Of a stretch of 64,000 nt of DNA, positions 1 through 12,200 are shown piece by piece. Source of the stretch: Chionis minor (taxonomy: Eukaryota; Chordata; Aves; Charadriiformes; Chionididae); contig VZSF01011322.1 in assembly GCA_013398295.1 (NCBI GenBank), forward strand, positions 124,001 through 188,000, written 5' to 3'. The stretch's first letter is position 1. Each line of letters begins with the position of its first letter. The notes below the pieces were generated by a model. The model saw only the letters and a list, made by a program, of their open reading frames with translations, was not told the DNA's origin and did not search any database. The translations under genes were made by a program, and so were the position numbers.

Positions 1-3000
1 GTGCAAGATCCAATGCAGCTGCAGCTTGCACACTGTGATAATGGTAACTTGAGGTTTTGGATGGCTTAAAAGAAAAACAAAGAAAAAAAACCCCAAAAAT
101 ATCCCCCACACAAAACCAAACCTACACTACTCCGCACTCACTGAAACCCGCCAGGGGTAGTATCACCAGCGCTGGCTCTTACTTAACAATATGAGAAAAT
201 ACTAACACAATCTTGTTCTGGCGCTTCGTATCCACCCTTTCTCCAAACTAAGCAAAAATGCTGCAATAATTTTTCTGAGTAACAGAAAACCCAAATACTT
301 AGAGACCAGAAAACCCCTTTCCTCACTGTCCGGCATCATCTCTGCCATGAAGGACACGGTAGCCTCTATGCTGGGCTCCCAAGAGCAAAACTGGACAACA
401 CACAAGCATGAAATGCCAAAAAGGGCACAGCAAAAACCTTCATTTTAAATGCCTACATCTTTCCTCCACCTAAGTGGCAGAAAGGACAAAAACCTCAATT
501 CACCAGAAGTTTGAAATTTTCTGTCATCAAAAAGCAAGACCTTCGGTTCACACATGAAAGAACCTGCCTGATTATATCTCTTCTTTTCAAGGTGCTTTTA
601 CAGTGCCTGCAATTTTTAAAGTTAGCCCATTACACCAAAGATCTCTCACAGCTGAGCCTACGAGGGAAACAGCCCATTTTTGCCAAGTTTCATACTGCAA
701 GAACGTAAGAAATACCACTATCATAACAGAACCACTGCCAAGCTACAATAAGGTCACAGAAGCAAACTTTATTGACTGAAAAGCTGAAGAAAAGGTCGAA
801 CAGTCGCAAAGAGTCACATCCCTACAGATTTGGTTTGTGTGCGCGCATATGGTGGGGTGAGGGTGGAAGCTATAGTGAAATGTTATATAAATGTTAAGTT
901 GAAGATGCTGCCTTAATGCTATGGTTATATCTCTGGAAACTGCAGCATTAACAGGATATATCTGTCAAAATCTGGACATTTAGGTTTAAAAAAAAAAGCA
1001 AATGTTGGCACTGGGTGTTCATCTGCTCCATTTATCATGAGTTGCTGAAAGCAGTAAAGGTCAAATCACTACCTCTACAGAAAACTCTTTGCAAGTGGAT
1101 AAACTTTGGCCATGGGAAGGAAAGGGCAGATCAGTAATGCTACGTAATCCCTCGGAGCCAGCCAACGCTCATCATTGGAAAGATTGCAAAGATCGTGTCG
1201 TTGCCGGGGCAGTTTTGGGCGTATCAGCGGGTACCAGCCACGCACAAGGAAAACTGTCCCTTCCAGCCCCTGTGCTGGACTCTCTGGTGTGAAAGGGAGG
1301 TACGGACTGGGTTGATTTTAAGCACACAGCTGTCTATCAGTCTCTTTTGTAAAGCATTACAAGCTACCACGATACATAAACCTTAAGCTTAGGATTTAAG
1401 CCTAGAGGCACTGAGTGCTCTCATAGGCAACAGTTTTCTCTGGTTCTTTGAGCACTTCCTTGCTGGGCAGTTAGCTTTTTTTTTTTTTTTCTTTCCCAGG
1501 CAGAGGAAGCCAGCACAAAGTGCAAAAGCCCTGTAATCCCAACCCAAGCAACTCCTGCTGAGCCCCAAGCCTCGCTACCACCTTCTCTAGCTGGAGAAGG
1601 GATTGGGGAGATGCCTCCAGCCCCACACCATCTCCTCGGCAGCCAGGAACAGGCAAAAAAGCCAAAGTGCTCTTATGATGCTCATTTCCAAGGGGCCTTG
1701 TGAGTTCTTCAGAGTTGAAGAAGAATTGCCGAGCTCATCTCTGCACCAAAAGAAGCCAGCCACAACAGGGATGAAATATTTTTCTAAATTTGCTTAGCGA
1801 TAAATGCCATTTTAATAGTAAACTACCAAAAGGAAGCCTTGCTCTCAGCAATCAAAGTTCCAGTCCAAATTGGTATTGATTCTTTATGATTTATCGCTTT
1901 CATGACGGAATACAAACAGCCATTCAAATATTTGAATCTCTGTTATAAACAGAAGCTTTTCCTCTTAAAAGTTTTGAGGAGAAGGAAAGTATTTTTCAAG
2001 GAGGTTTTCTTACCTACTCAAGGAACAAGAAACCCAAACCCTCTAACAAAAAGAAAGGTTTTACTCACATCATTTGTTTCAGACTAATCCCCGTACTACA
2101 GGATAACATGAGCCATTGCTTGTTACAATGCTACTCGATACTGGGAAACCGTTGTGCTTCTGCAGAAGGACTGACCACCGGGAAAGAGCTACCGGGAGAA
2201 GGAAGCACATTGTTCCAAGCCCAGAGAACTTAATTATCACTAAATTTAGCAGAGAGGCAGTAAAAGCTATTGAGAAAGTAAATGGATTTCTATTTAAATC
2301 CTATGTTTTCCCTTTCTAATTTCAGCAGACGGAGAAGCAGCACAATACATTTAATCAATACTTATTGTATCTACGGCAGAGTCATTACTTTCCTTGCCGT
2401 GGCACATTAGGCTGTTGCACATTCTGAAAACCTGGATATCAGTAGCGAGGGCTCCGTCAGCCACCCTGGAGTCCCAGCCCTGTGCGACAGCGCAGGTGGA
2501 AGAGCTTTGTTCTGGGCCTGATTCTTCTCACAGGTAGAACAAGCTTTTCTACTCTTATCCCATCAGAGCCTGCTATTTAAACATTATAAGGTTTGAAAAC
2601 ATAGTCAAAGCACATTTGGGACCGTCACCTGGCTGGAACCTAGAGACTGACCCAGCTGGAAGAACAGGCACCAAAGCACCAAGCCATCCATTCCTAGCAA
2701 TTCCACACAATGGATTTTTAAGGACATAAAGCAGTTTTGATTGCTTTGTCTCATTTATTATTTGACACAGCACACGGAATTTCCCCTATCCATTCCAGCA
2801 CTGAAAACCATAACCCCTGACCGAGCAAAGACACCTCAAACCATAACGGGGGAACTTCAAGAAAGAGAGGACCCACCACACCCATAGGCAAATGGCTCTG
2901 CTCACTGATTATCCTTACAGCTGCCATTATTTTGGGCTCATTTTCTACTTTTCATCTCTTTCTAGCAACTGAGACATAAGGGCCATCCAGGTGAGCCTGG

Positions 3001-4039
3001 CCTGATGCCCTGCAGGGAAGCGGCGCAGAAGGCAGAGGGTGGCGAACTGGCCTTGGGCACCCTGCAAAGGGGATGTGCCACAGCAGTTCCTCCCAGGTGA
3101 AGCTTCCTAAAGGAACCTAGTGGCATCGAGCACAGGGATAGTCATCCTTCCTTTAGGATTGCCTGCAAGGACTACAGATTTGTCTCTGTAAAGAAAGTTG
3201 GATGGCTTTTGTTTTTTGAAGAACAAAAAAAAAAAACCCAAACAAACAAAAAACCCCCAAACAAAACCAAAACCCGATAATGGTGGAGGAAGTGTTGAAC
3301 AGAACGCATTCCCTGTGCTGCACGCAACAGACCTGGTTGAGAAAACCGGGTCTAGGATAGGATCCAGTAGGAAACACCACACTCCAAGAGCATGAGCTAT
3401 GGCGGCAACTTATTAGCAGCGGAGTGTACTGCTGCTGGTCTTTTTGAAGGCTCAAAGACCATGAACCAGGGAATCCAAGCTTGAATTACTGCACAGACTA
3501 TGGACTCCACCACAAGCACCGATTTATCCCGTTCGACCTTTCCTGCGTGACTCCCACTCACCCCTACGCTTTGCCAAGGCTCTTTGAGAAGGTGGGAGTG
3601 ACTCGCAACACGCGGACCGGGGGGGGACGTGTTTCCACACTCCTTATCCTGCCTCAACAGGCTTTGCTGATGCTCTCTTCAAAGCTTGCCTCAAAAGAAA
3701 GGACAACTTTGCCAGTCCATTAGCTCGGCAATTCACAACCTAATCCTCAAAGAAGAGAGTGTGCGCTGCGAAGAGCAGGTCTGCTAAAACACCAAGCTGC
3801 AAAGGCTCTCCTCCTCAGAGCTCTGTAATCTTCAATTTAACCAGCCTTGTTGTCTCAAAAACTGATGCTGCTCCTCCACTGTCCAGCAACCCGCTCTCTA
3901 AAGCTATTAATACAGACTTTTCAGTCCAAGGTAAAAGCTCAGCGTCTCACGATATTGCCGACCCATTTCATTAAAGAGCAGTTTAATAAACTGCAGTGGA
4001 GAGAGGCAAGGCACTCGGAGCTGCTTTGCAAGTTATGAG
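1..4039. other. Non-coding unique sequence, no gene seen
   Basis: No coding exon, RNA gene or dated transposon is recognisable here. The open frames are at most about 100 codons, overlap each other on both strands and have no recognisable domain. The pair at 3107-3455 simply reads through an A-rich tract on the opposite strand. Low-complexity patches are present: an A/C-rich tract at about 70-120, a T-run at about 1477-1490 and an A/C-rich tract of AAAC-type words at about 3225-3285. An eight-base G-run lies near 3619. Confidence is high that no ordinary protein gene is present, but a small non-coding exon could not be seen this way. Confidence 0.7.
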
Positions 4040-4510
4040 AAGGGTAAGCAAAAAATAGCACTGTGAAGCGTTTATCCCTTCATCTCACAAATAATTAGAA
4101 ATACATGAGATCGCGTTACGCTTTTTAAATAGGCTGTAGTAATAGCTTGTGGGAATACAATTCAATGACAATAGTTTATCATGGTAAGTCAGCTCTGTAG
4201 GGTTACAGTATGCCAAGCCTAAATGGGAACCATTTGTTTCCCGTCTGCATTGCAGCAGAAGCTGGTGTACTTTTTATGGGAGCATCATTGACAGTCTCCA
4301 ACTGTTATTTTTTTAAATTAAACGCTGTGCCTACCGAGTTAATAGGCGTGCAGTCAGTAAGGTTTCTCCATAAGTTCCTGTAATAGTGCACACAATACTT
4401 TGTAGTAACAGATAATAAAATTTGACAAAGCATTCTGTAATTACTGCTCCACTTTGTAGAATATTACTAATACACGTACTGTGCCGCTCTTGTAATGAAT
4501 GACACACCAC
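4040..4510. promoter_or_regulatory. Candidate conserved non-coding element (AT-rich, homeobox motifs)
   Basis: This block is AT-rich and CpG-poor, has no open frame of note and no repeat signature. It holds two TAATTA homeodomain cores (4092-4097 and 4438-4443) and a TGACAG core of the MEIS/TGIF type at 4289-4294, among many short A/T words. That texture is common in vertebrate developmental enhancers, but motifs this short also occur by chance. Calling it regulatory is inference; conservation cannot be measured from one sequence. Confidence 0.3.
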
Positions 4511-5435
4511 TGAGAGCCTGCTGCTTCCTTAAACTGAAGGCACACAAAAGTAGCTGAGTTGAAACCTCTAAGTGGGCTTGTTGAAAAGCCAAGAGGCTTT
4601 ACTATTCACGCATGTACGAAGAACAAAACTCTGCCTTTCTAGGCGGTCCTACAGGTCCTTATTGCCCTGTAAACAGTGATTTCTGCAGTGTGCTCCGCAG
4701 GGGTCTTGCGAGCAGAAGGTAAGGCAACACCTGCTCATAAAGGAAGGTATTGCCTAGAAAGCCTACGTCATTAGGTGATGCAGCTCCAAGACACATGCGC
4801 CTGCAGCTCCTGGGGGCTCCTGCTTTGGAAGAGAAGAAACCAGACCTGTCTACTCTGACTGAAGAGGCAGCAGGATGGCTAATGCACTAGAGAGGCAGTA
4901 AACACCGTAGCCTTTCACTCCTCTAATGCTCCTTTACTGCAAGAAGCGTTACATGTAGGATGGCTGCAGAACCTATCCTCTGCCCAAAAATTTCCAAGCC
5001 AGATCTCATCTCCTCCACACCTACCCTCACGCTGCTGACTGGCCCCCGCACACCTGCGGCGCCGGATGCGCCAGCTTTCCCTCCTGCTCCTTCTTCGCAT
5101 CCTAACCAGCATTTATCTGGTCCCGATAACGAGGAAGTCTTCAAACTCCAAAGTAGCTTTAAGCAATTGTTTCAGTCCTACTAAATTAAACTGGCTATTA
5201 CAGAAGAATAGCTTTGCCACTGGACTGTAGCAGGTGAATAAATTTTCCCCGGAGCAGGTTGGTTTTATTCCATCAACCCCTCTCGCTTTTCAATGATACT
5301 CTGTCCCTCGCATTGCCCCGACAGGTTTTTGTATGCATAACTTTTTCCAGATGGCAGATTCAGTGCAGACAGCAATTTGCATAATTTAAATCTGCTTACT
5401 AGCATAAATTATATCACAACACACCGCAGGTTTTT
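4511..5435. other. Non-coding unique sequence, no gene seen
   Basis: Mixed-composition sequence with no recognisable repeat. Overlapping open frames of 65-74 codons lie on both strands at 4915-5184, where a proline/alanine-coding, GC-richer patch lacks stops in several phases at once. That is the signature of composition and not of selection for a protein. Nothing else is supported. Confidence 0.65.
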
Positions 5436-5565
5436 CTTGCGGCTCCCTGTGCCGCTCGCGCCGAGGACTCGGCAGTGCCCGTGCAGGGTGATGGATCGCG
5501 GGTGGCCCCGGAGAGCAGCGCTGGGCTGCGGGCTCAGCGGCTGCACGTGGCAGCTCCGCAGGTGG
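5436..5565. other. Short CpG-dense patch
   Basis: About 16 CpG dinucleotides fall in about 130 bases, well above the surrounding AT-rich sequence, and GC content is high. It is shorter than the usual 200-base minimum for a CpG island. It could be a methylation-protected element, a small island core or a local GC-rich drift. Overlapping open frames of 65-71 codons on both strands are by-products of the composition. No start site or splice site marks a gene. Confidence 0.45.
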
Positions 5566-7197
5566 AAGAGCTGAATCAGAAAAAGATTTCTTCACTGCCA
5601 TTATTCATCTCTAAACCTGCTCCAAACAGCGACATTACTGCACTAAAGCGAACTCCATTAGCAGACTTAGCTGGATGGCTACTCTGGTGAGAGAAGGTCA
5701 AGGAGAGCGTCTGGTTTGGATTTCCTTACGAGGGAAAACAAAACACAGGTCGTGTTCCAAGCGGGCTAAAATGAATATAGTATCAGTGATTTTCTTCCTC
5801 CTTACCATCCCTACACAAAGCATGTGCTCATTTCTTCACTATTTAAAGAAAACAGCTTTAAATTTCTAGCCCAGTTTGTTAACTTCCAAGAAAATTTGAT
5901 ATACCTCCCTGCAAATATTTTGTCACTGAAACCTATTTATATCAAGTTCTGATCAGTGCACTGGTATTTATTTGGCAAACATATTGCTACAGCTCAAAAT
6001 AAACACTAAGGAAAATCTCAGGATTTTCAGGAGATCATCACATTCCCATTCCAGATGGGGTTTGAAGGGGCATCTGTACCAAGACCAGTGCACTTGTTCA
6101 GACTTGTGCAGTGCACCTGTACTTACATACACGGGCACAGGTATGAAGACACCCACATGATCAGCAAGTCAATAGGACCAGAAAATCCTGGAGTCTTCCC
6201 ATCCCTCCTCATGCCTCTCTGCCACACAACACCTCACAGAATGGCTTAAAAGCAGAATAAATAGAAACAGAGCTATGTTTTGTTGAACAATAAAGAGGAC
6301 TGGCACCAAGAAAGCCCATTGCTGACTCTCCAAGCAATTGTGGACAAAGGCAATGCAATTATTCCCACTGAGCCCAAAGTGAGCAGAAAGGAAGCACTAA
6401 ACACATAATTTGAGACTTTCAGTAGAGCAACTTGAGCCACAGAAAAGCAATATTAAACCAGTGCAGAGCAAAGTGGCTGTGCTCTCACATCGGTCTGTTT
6501 TCCTTAAACCATGAGTAGATAACAGTAGGAAACAATTTCCAGTAGCAGACACAGGTTGCTTCATAAAATACAAATATCCAGTTTCCTACTGGTTTTACAA
6601 GGGAAGACTTCCATGTCGTATGGTAGTCCCTACAAAAATTCTTTCTGTATGTGGATATATAAGAACTCCTCATCTTCTTTGCAAATTGATAACGAATCTA
6701 GAACGAGCACACAGTTGAAAGAGCAAGGATACAAAAAGTTATGCTGACCACCAAAATCTGTCAAGTGCAATGCTTTCTTGGCCCAGGGACCTCTGCTAAT
6801 GAGGTCCAGAGTAGACTGGGACTAGCAGAGATATCACTCTCATGCCTGCTTGGAAAGCCGGGATGAGCAAAAAGGTCGTAGACCTTACATGTATAGCACA
6901 AAAAATGATGCCACACCAACGGTCAGCATTTAAGTTGCCAGAATTAAATGTCAAATTAAATGCCAGAATTAAAGTAGCCTAACCCAAACAGTCAGCCCCG
7001 TCATGTGTTCCTGGTACTTTTTCTAACTACAAAACTCAGCTCTACTCCACCGGCACCCTATTCCATAGAATGGGGTCTGTCAAAGTTAAAACTATTCCAC
7101 AATAAGCTGTTTTATTCTATAAATAATATTCTGTTCTATACAGCTTGTGTTCTCCTCTTTGTTTGGTGAGGGAACCAACACCTTTGGCTACATCCAT
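5566..7197. other. Non-coding unique sequence, no gene seen
   Basis: No recognisable gene or dated transposon. Open frames are 60-64 codons. A short local duplication of GCCAGAATTAAA-type words lies around 6938-6976. The rest is AT-rich unique DNA leading up to the CR1 copy that follows. Confidence 0.65.
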
Positions 7198-7442
7198 GGG
7201 TACAAACTTGAATATAGGAAGTTCCATTTGAACATGAGGAGGAACTTCTTTCCTTTGAGGGTGGCAGAGCACTGGAAGAGGCTGCCCAGAGAGGTGGTGG
7301 AGTCTCCGACTCTGGAGACATTCCCAACCGGCCTGGACACCATCCTGTGCAACCTGCTGGAGGTGGACCTGCTCTGGCAGGGGGGTTGGACCAGAAGATC
7401 TCTAGAGGTCCCTTCCAACCCCTAACTTTTTGTGATTCTATC
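7198..7442 (+). mobile_element. CR1 LINE, 5'-truncated 3' end
   Basis: This is the tail of a chicken-repeat-1 non-LTR retrotransposon on the plus strand. The conserved succession of CR1 is visible: the end of ORF2 with codons for the GGCAGAGCACTGG..AGGCTGCC block, the GTGGTGGAGTCTCC block, GACCTGCTCTGGCAGG, the GGTTGGACCAGA core, TCCCTTCCAACC and a terminal GTGATTCTAT octamer-like end. Only about 245 bases of a roughly 4.5-kb family element remain, as usual for CR1, which truncates at the 5' side and makes no clear target duplication. It cannot move by itself. The internal 92-codon open frame is leftover ORF2 sequence. Confidence 0.93.
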
Positions 7443-8078
7443 ATCTTTGCACATACATTTCGAACCTCAGTCTGAATCGCTGCTTTTCTTTCTGGTCTTT
7501 CCTACATGCTCATTGCAATATCATAAGGGCGTTTCATTAGCCAGCCTGGGGAAGAAGCTGAAGCAATTTCCATTTCACAGAGTGAATCAGAGGCACAGAG
7601 AGACCATGAGCAAAGCTTTTCCTTCATTTTGGGTACCTAGTCTGGAGTGGAGAGCAGGGATGGAGAACTGGAGAATACTTGGATGCACTTACAGATTTCA
7701 GATGTGACTGCTCGGACCCCAAGGTTATTACCTGAGCGTTCAGAAGAGTAAAGATCACACCAGGATCTCAGAAACAAAACCAAAGTGTGACCCACACACA
7801 GATGCTGTCATTGAGGCAAGGTCAGAGGACAAGATTTGCCTGTAGCATTCAAATCCATTAGTGAGGGCATTGCTCTTCACCGATCTGCAGTCCCTAGTCT
7901 CATCTACACACTTTCCCAAAACCTCCCGCATGCCACAGCCCTGGTTTACCTCCAGGACTCAACTGTAGTCTGCCTCTCCACTCGCCAGAAGCCAGGCTGA
8001 GATCAGGGCAGTCGCCTCTTTATCATTCAAAGCAACACATTGATCAGGAACGCGTGTCTGTGTGGCCAGTTGGGATGC
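7443..8078. other. Non-coding unique sequence, no gene seen
   Basis: Sequence 3' of the CR1 copy. A 91-codon frame at 7432-7707 starts inside the CR1 tail and has no recognisable domain. A short stretch at about 7574-7605 resembles the TTTCACAG..GAGGCACAGAGAG core found in MIR-type SINEs, but it is too short to call. Confidence 0.6.
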
Positions 8079-8322
8079 AAGCACTCAAAACAGAAACCTG
8101 CTGCCAAATACGAAGTTGTTCACCTTCTAGAGAGCTCCAGTTTATACCGAACATAAGTTTCTGTCCCAAAATATACCCAGTAGCAACTGAAACATGAAAG
8201 CACTCAAAACAAAAATGTGCTGGCAAACATGAAATGCAAATGTATTCATCTTCCAGAGAGCCCCACTATGTGCAGAACATAAGTCTGAATCCCAAAATAA
8301 TAACCAGTACCAACTAAAACAC
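8079..8322. repeat. Diverged tandem duplication, two copies of about 120 bp
   Basis: Two adjacent copies align over their whole length. Both begin with GCACTCAAAAC (8081 and 8200), then share CTGCTGCCAAA/GTGCTGGCAAA, TTCACCTTCTAGAGAGC/TTCATCTTCCAGAGAGC, GAACATAAGT, a TCCCAAAATA word and CCAGTAGCAACT/CCAGTACCAACT. Spacing is about 119 bases; the second copy carries small insertions. The many substitutions point to an old duplication. On the minus strand the copies give related 60- and 78-codon frames, so any match between those frames reflects the duplication and not a gene. Confidence 0.75.
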
Positions 8323-11300
8323 ACACATTTTCCCACATCTTGTCTTGCTTCCATCAATTTAGCAGCACAATGAAGCAATTTCCATCGTTAACATATGCAC
8401 CGTATTAAGGCTAGCCAAGATTTAACATTCTTTTGTTAATTTGGCAGAGGGGAAAGACACAATAGAAGAGAGCCCTACAATTTGCAGCCATCTGTGATAC
8501 CGAAAACAGTAATAAACTTGAAAAGTGCTGTTATTATACATGTTATCACTCGTAGCAAGCCAATGTCTTCAAACATTTCCGCCTTTTATGTCTAAATTAA
8601 TGCCTCTTAATTTCTGTATGAAGAAAGCGTGTTCAGACTTCTCTTCCCGTTATATGACCATTAAGCTTGCCCGCTGGTTTGAGCTGCCCTAGTACAATAC
8701 AATTTACACTGTCAGAGATCACTGGATAAGTCATACTCAATTATCAATGCAAGACGCTAAATTACTTAATGCTGTTATTTTCGGGGTTGTGACAGGCACC
8801 ACGAGTACTCAGTGTCTCGGGCCACTTCATCTTCACGCAGAGAAGAGCTCCTCCCAGTCTGATGGGGCACTTCCATCCCCAAACTCACGGCTTTGCTTAC
8901 CAAGTGAACGCAAAGTGCCCCAACAGACAATTAAACCAATATTTTAAATTAAAATTTGTGTAGGAATATTCATAAGCTTCTCCTAGTGACAGGTCTCCGT
9001 GTAATTGCTTCCCCCACCCCTGCTTGAATATGTTTGCTGTCCTGATGATGAATCTCCCATCTACCTTCTGCTGGGAAAAAATTACACAGGCTTCTCAGCA
9101 TGCGAGCGCCGCGGGTCACGTCTATCATCCTCAGGCCTCTGTTTTACTTTTAATTACAACACTTCACTCAGGAGCGTTACTTCAAATCATAAACCTAAGG
9201 AGGAAGTAGCTTCTAATTTGCAGAGCAGCCATTATATTCTCTGCTTCAGCGACATTAATTTGCTGCTGCTCTCTGTACTAAGTAAGAGATGATGTTACCT
9301 TCCCTTCAGACCTCATGAAAAGATAAGTTTGCCCAAAGTCACAATCACTTTAAAATTAGTTGCATTTCATGACCACGTGCTTCCTGCAATACTGCATTTA
9401 ACCAAGGCCTCCACTGAGAACATTTTCAATTAGCCGGGATGTTTTTAAATTGATAATTCAAGATAAATAATTTTGCCTGGGACATGCCTTTCTATTTTAA
9501 CACTCTGGTTTAATTTTATCCTGTTTGAGTCTTCATTTTTTGATACATAAGCAGATCCCATTTTTGTGAGACCAGCGGGATGAGGGGTTTGACAGGAATC
9601 CAATAGCTTGCTGAAACACCAAAAAATGGAGCAAGAGGGGCTTGCTTACACGTACACCCCTTGGCTCTTTGCTGACCCTAAAACCCACCACCCTTTCCAG
9701 CCAGCTTTAGCACCTCTTCCTTTGCGAACGGACATTTTCCATCAGGCTTTGGAAGCGATCACTCTGCTGCCCACGTTGCAGATCAATGACCTCCACCACC
9801 ACATTGTTCTTCAATGGAAAATGCCCCAGTGGTCACTGCTGGCTTTATTGGGTTGTCTTTTGTGTTTCCCAGAGGAAGAAGGAAAGAGAGGGGCTAGTAG
9901 CTGGGGATGTTTTGGGGAGAGAAAAGAAGAAGGTAAATGAATTAAGTATTACCCTAAAATTTAGGGACCTAGGTAAGTACTCAGAAAAATTGAACGCTAC
10001 GTTCTCTAGGTTCCTAGTAGGATAGGAAGTTAGAGCCTCAAGGTTCTTTTGTTGTGGATTTAAAATAGAACAGTAAAAAAAAAAAAAAAAACACAGCACA
10101 CCACACCAAAAATACACAACAAAACACAAAAAAAGCAATCATTACAGTAGTGCCCAAAAGGCAGCCACCGTCACTGTGTAGTTGAAACAGAGTCTTGAAG
10201 ACAGCATTTGCCCTGACTGGGAATTTTCATCCAAGGCAAGAGAACAACAATAAACAGACAAAAGGCCTGGAATAAAGTCACGTTGCTGTCTCCCAGGCAA
10301 AGCAGCAGGTGAGTTGGGGAGACAACAGAAGCATCGGACACACGATGGGCTGCCTGAAAGCCTTCCCCAGCCCAAGCAAGGGCTTTGAAAGGTGCCCACT
10401 GACTCCGGAGGGATGAGCTAAAAGGAAGATCCATTGCTCACCCAGCCAAGTTCTCCTGTCCATCACACCAGGAGAAGATGCAAAACCCCACCAAGCTGGC
10501 GTCCAAACGAAGGAACACAGAAGATGACTGTTTTTAACTACATGTTTGGATTACATTCAAAAAAATCACCTACAGAACTTAAAGAGCAAAATCCCACTCA
10601 GTCTACAAAACCAGTAACACTTTCACATTTAAGAGACAAGCCCAGCTGTACAAAACACCTTCTACCTCTTCTTGGCGGTATGAAAACAGGTAGGACATGC
10701 CAGACTGGCCCGATGTTGATATATGTCTCTTCAAAAGTGGGAAGATAACTCAGCTGCTGTGTGATGTATGACAATTTTCATAGTAAATCTGAAATCCTAA
10801 GACCAAAAAATATACACTTCTTTGTATAAGTGTATAAGCTCTTTCTTAGTATTATTTTAAATATACAGAATGGAATTTTAAATGCTCTCAGCATTTGCCT
10901 CACCCTGTTCCTGGTGGAGGTTAACAGAAAAATCAGCGTTACTGTTAATGAGACATTTACCTTCAATGAAAACAGAGAGAACAAGCCTTTGGGTTTCTGT
11001 TGCTCATTTGAGTTTTGAGGATTGTTTTTATTCCCACTGCTCCCTCTCGCACCGTGAAAAGACAGTGATATTCTACATACCTTGGGTATCATAAGCATGC
11101 GCGTGAAATTCAGATGAGCAACTTCTGGACCCGACAGCAACGACAACATGTGTTTCCAACGTGAAGCATTTATGTTCAGTACAAATGCAGATGCCACAAG
11201 GCCAGCAAGATTAAGGTTTTTGAGCATTTTGGTTTACGCAGTGAGAGCCAGCGCGAGTGGCCTCATTCAGAATGACAAGAACGGCAGGAGAGATGCTTCC

Positions 11301-11947
11301 AGAGGTAGGGAATAGTATCGCTCTGCCACTTTTATTTCCATATAAATCAAAAGTTGCCCACCTAGGAGCACTGCTGGTACCAAATTACCTTTGCGCAACG
11401 AGCTTTCGCTGAAGGAAAATAAATTCTTTAAGATATGCCTAAAATCTTGTAACCTTTTACCAGAATCAAGACTATTTGCCACCAAGCACAAACACAGAAT
11501 CACCTAAAAACGGGTCTCACCCTGCAATAGTGTATTTCTACAGGAGATGTACAAACTGCAGATATTGTCTTAAACAAAACCTTGCTTCAAGAATGGCTCA
11601 TTTATTCAGTTACGAGCAAGTAAAACACTTTAAAAACAGGTTAACTGAAGCTGTTTAAAGTACTAATAGGAAACATCTGAAGTGTCTATATTTCGAAAAG
11701 CAGCTGGTTTACATTGGGCCTTTTAAATAAACTTAGACAAATGTTCAACTGCTTTTTAATAAGTGTAAATAATATTCTGAAACAGGGACAAAATGGCAGT
11801 AGCTGAGGGGCAGCAGAGCTGTACGTAGCATGTAAATGAATTCCCTGCTTGAACATCAGGACGTTCATGGGCAGCATTCAGGAATAAAATGAGCAAAACT
11901 TTCGCAGCTTGAAAAGAGCTTCACAGAGCTCTGCAGTATTACATTTA
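8323..11947. other. Non-coding unique sequence, no gene seen
   Basis: Two AT-rich, CpG-poor sub-blocks (about 8450-8770 and 9290-9530) look like conserved non-coding DNA but cannot be tested here. A purine-rich stretch lies at about 9885-9935 and a 17-base A-run at 10075-10091 followed by A/C words. The longest open frame is 149 codons on the minus strand (10778-11227). It shows no domain, has 62- and 70-codon frames opposite it, and lacks convincing splice sites, so it is not called. No repeat of known family is recognised. Confidence 0.6.
10075..10091. repeat. Poly-A tract
   Basis: Seventeen A residues, followed by A/C-rich words to about 10137. No transposon tail structure is recognisable on its 5' side. 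Confidence 0.9.
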
Positions 11948-12200
11948 TTATTGATATAGAAAAACAGATAGGCAGCACGGGTGTAAGATTTGCAGGTGAC
12001 ACTAGTATTCAGTCAAACCTAACAAAGACCATAAAGAACACTGAAATTTGGTGAATCTGAGGGCAGATTAAACTTACCGCTAAGAAGTGAAATGCAACAG
12101 ACACTGGAGATATAATTAGATTTACATGCAAACTTAATGACAATATTCCTGCAGCTGAGATACGAGACCCAGGTTCCTTCATTGAGAAGCAACAGCCTGT
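11948..12200 (+). mobile_element. Ancient CR1-type LINE relic, RT catalytic region
   Basis: The plus strand resembles the reverse-transcriptase core of old CR1/L3-type elements. A TTGATATAGAAAAA word matches the family's 'ND(L/I)E' region, followed about 25 bases later by codons for G-V-R-F-A-G-D-T at 11980-12003, where the family has V-A-K-F-A-D-D-T. The first of the two catalytic aspartates has become glycine. Downstream, a GAAGTGAAATGCAACAGACACTGG stretch and a GAGATACGAGACCCAGG stretch follow the family order for the thumb region, with frame breaks. It is an inactive fossil much older than the CR1 tails elsewhere in the window. Exact ends are uncertain. Confidence 0.55.

Noticed and set aside
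7574..7605. MIR-type SINE core
   Set aside because: Only about 30 bases resemble the core; no tRNA-like head or LINE-like tail is visible.
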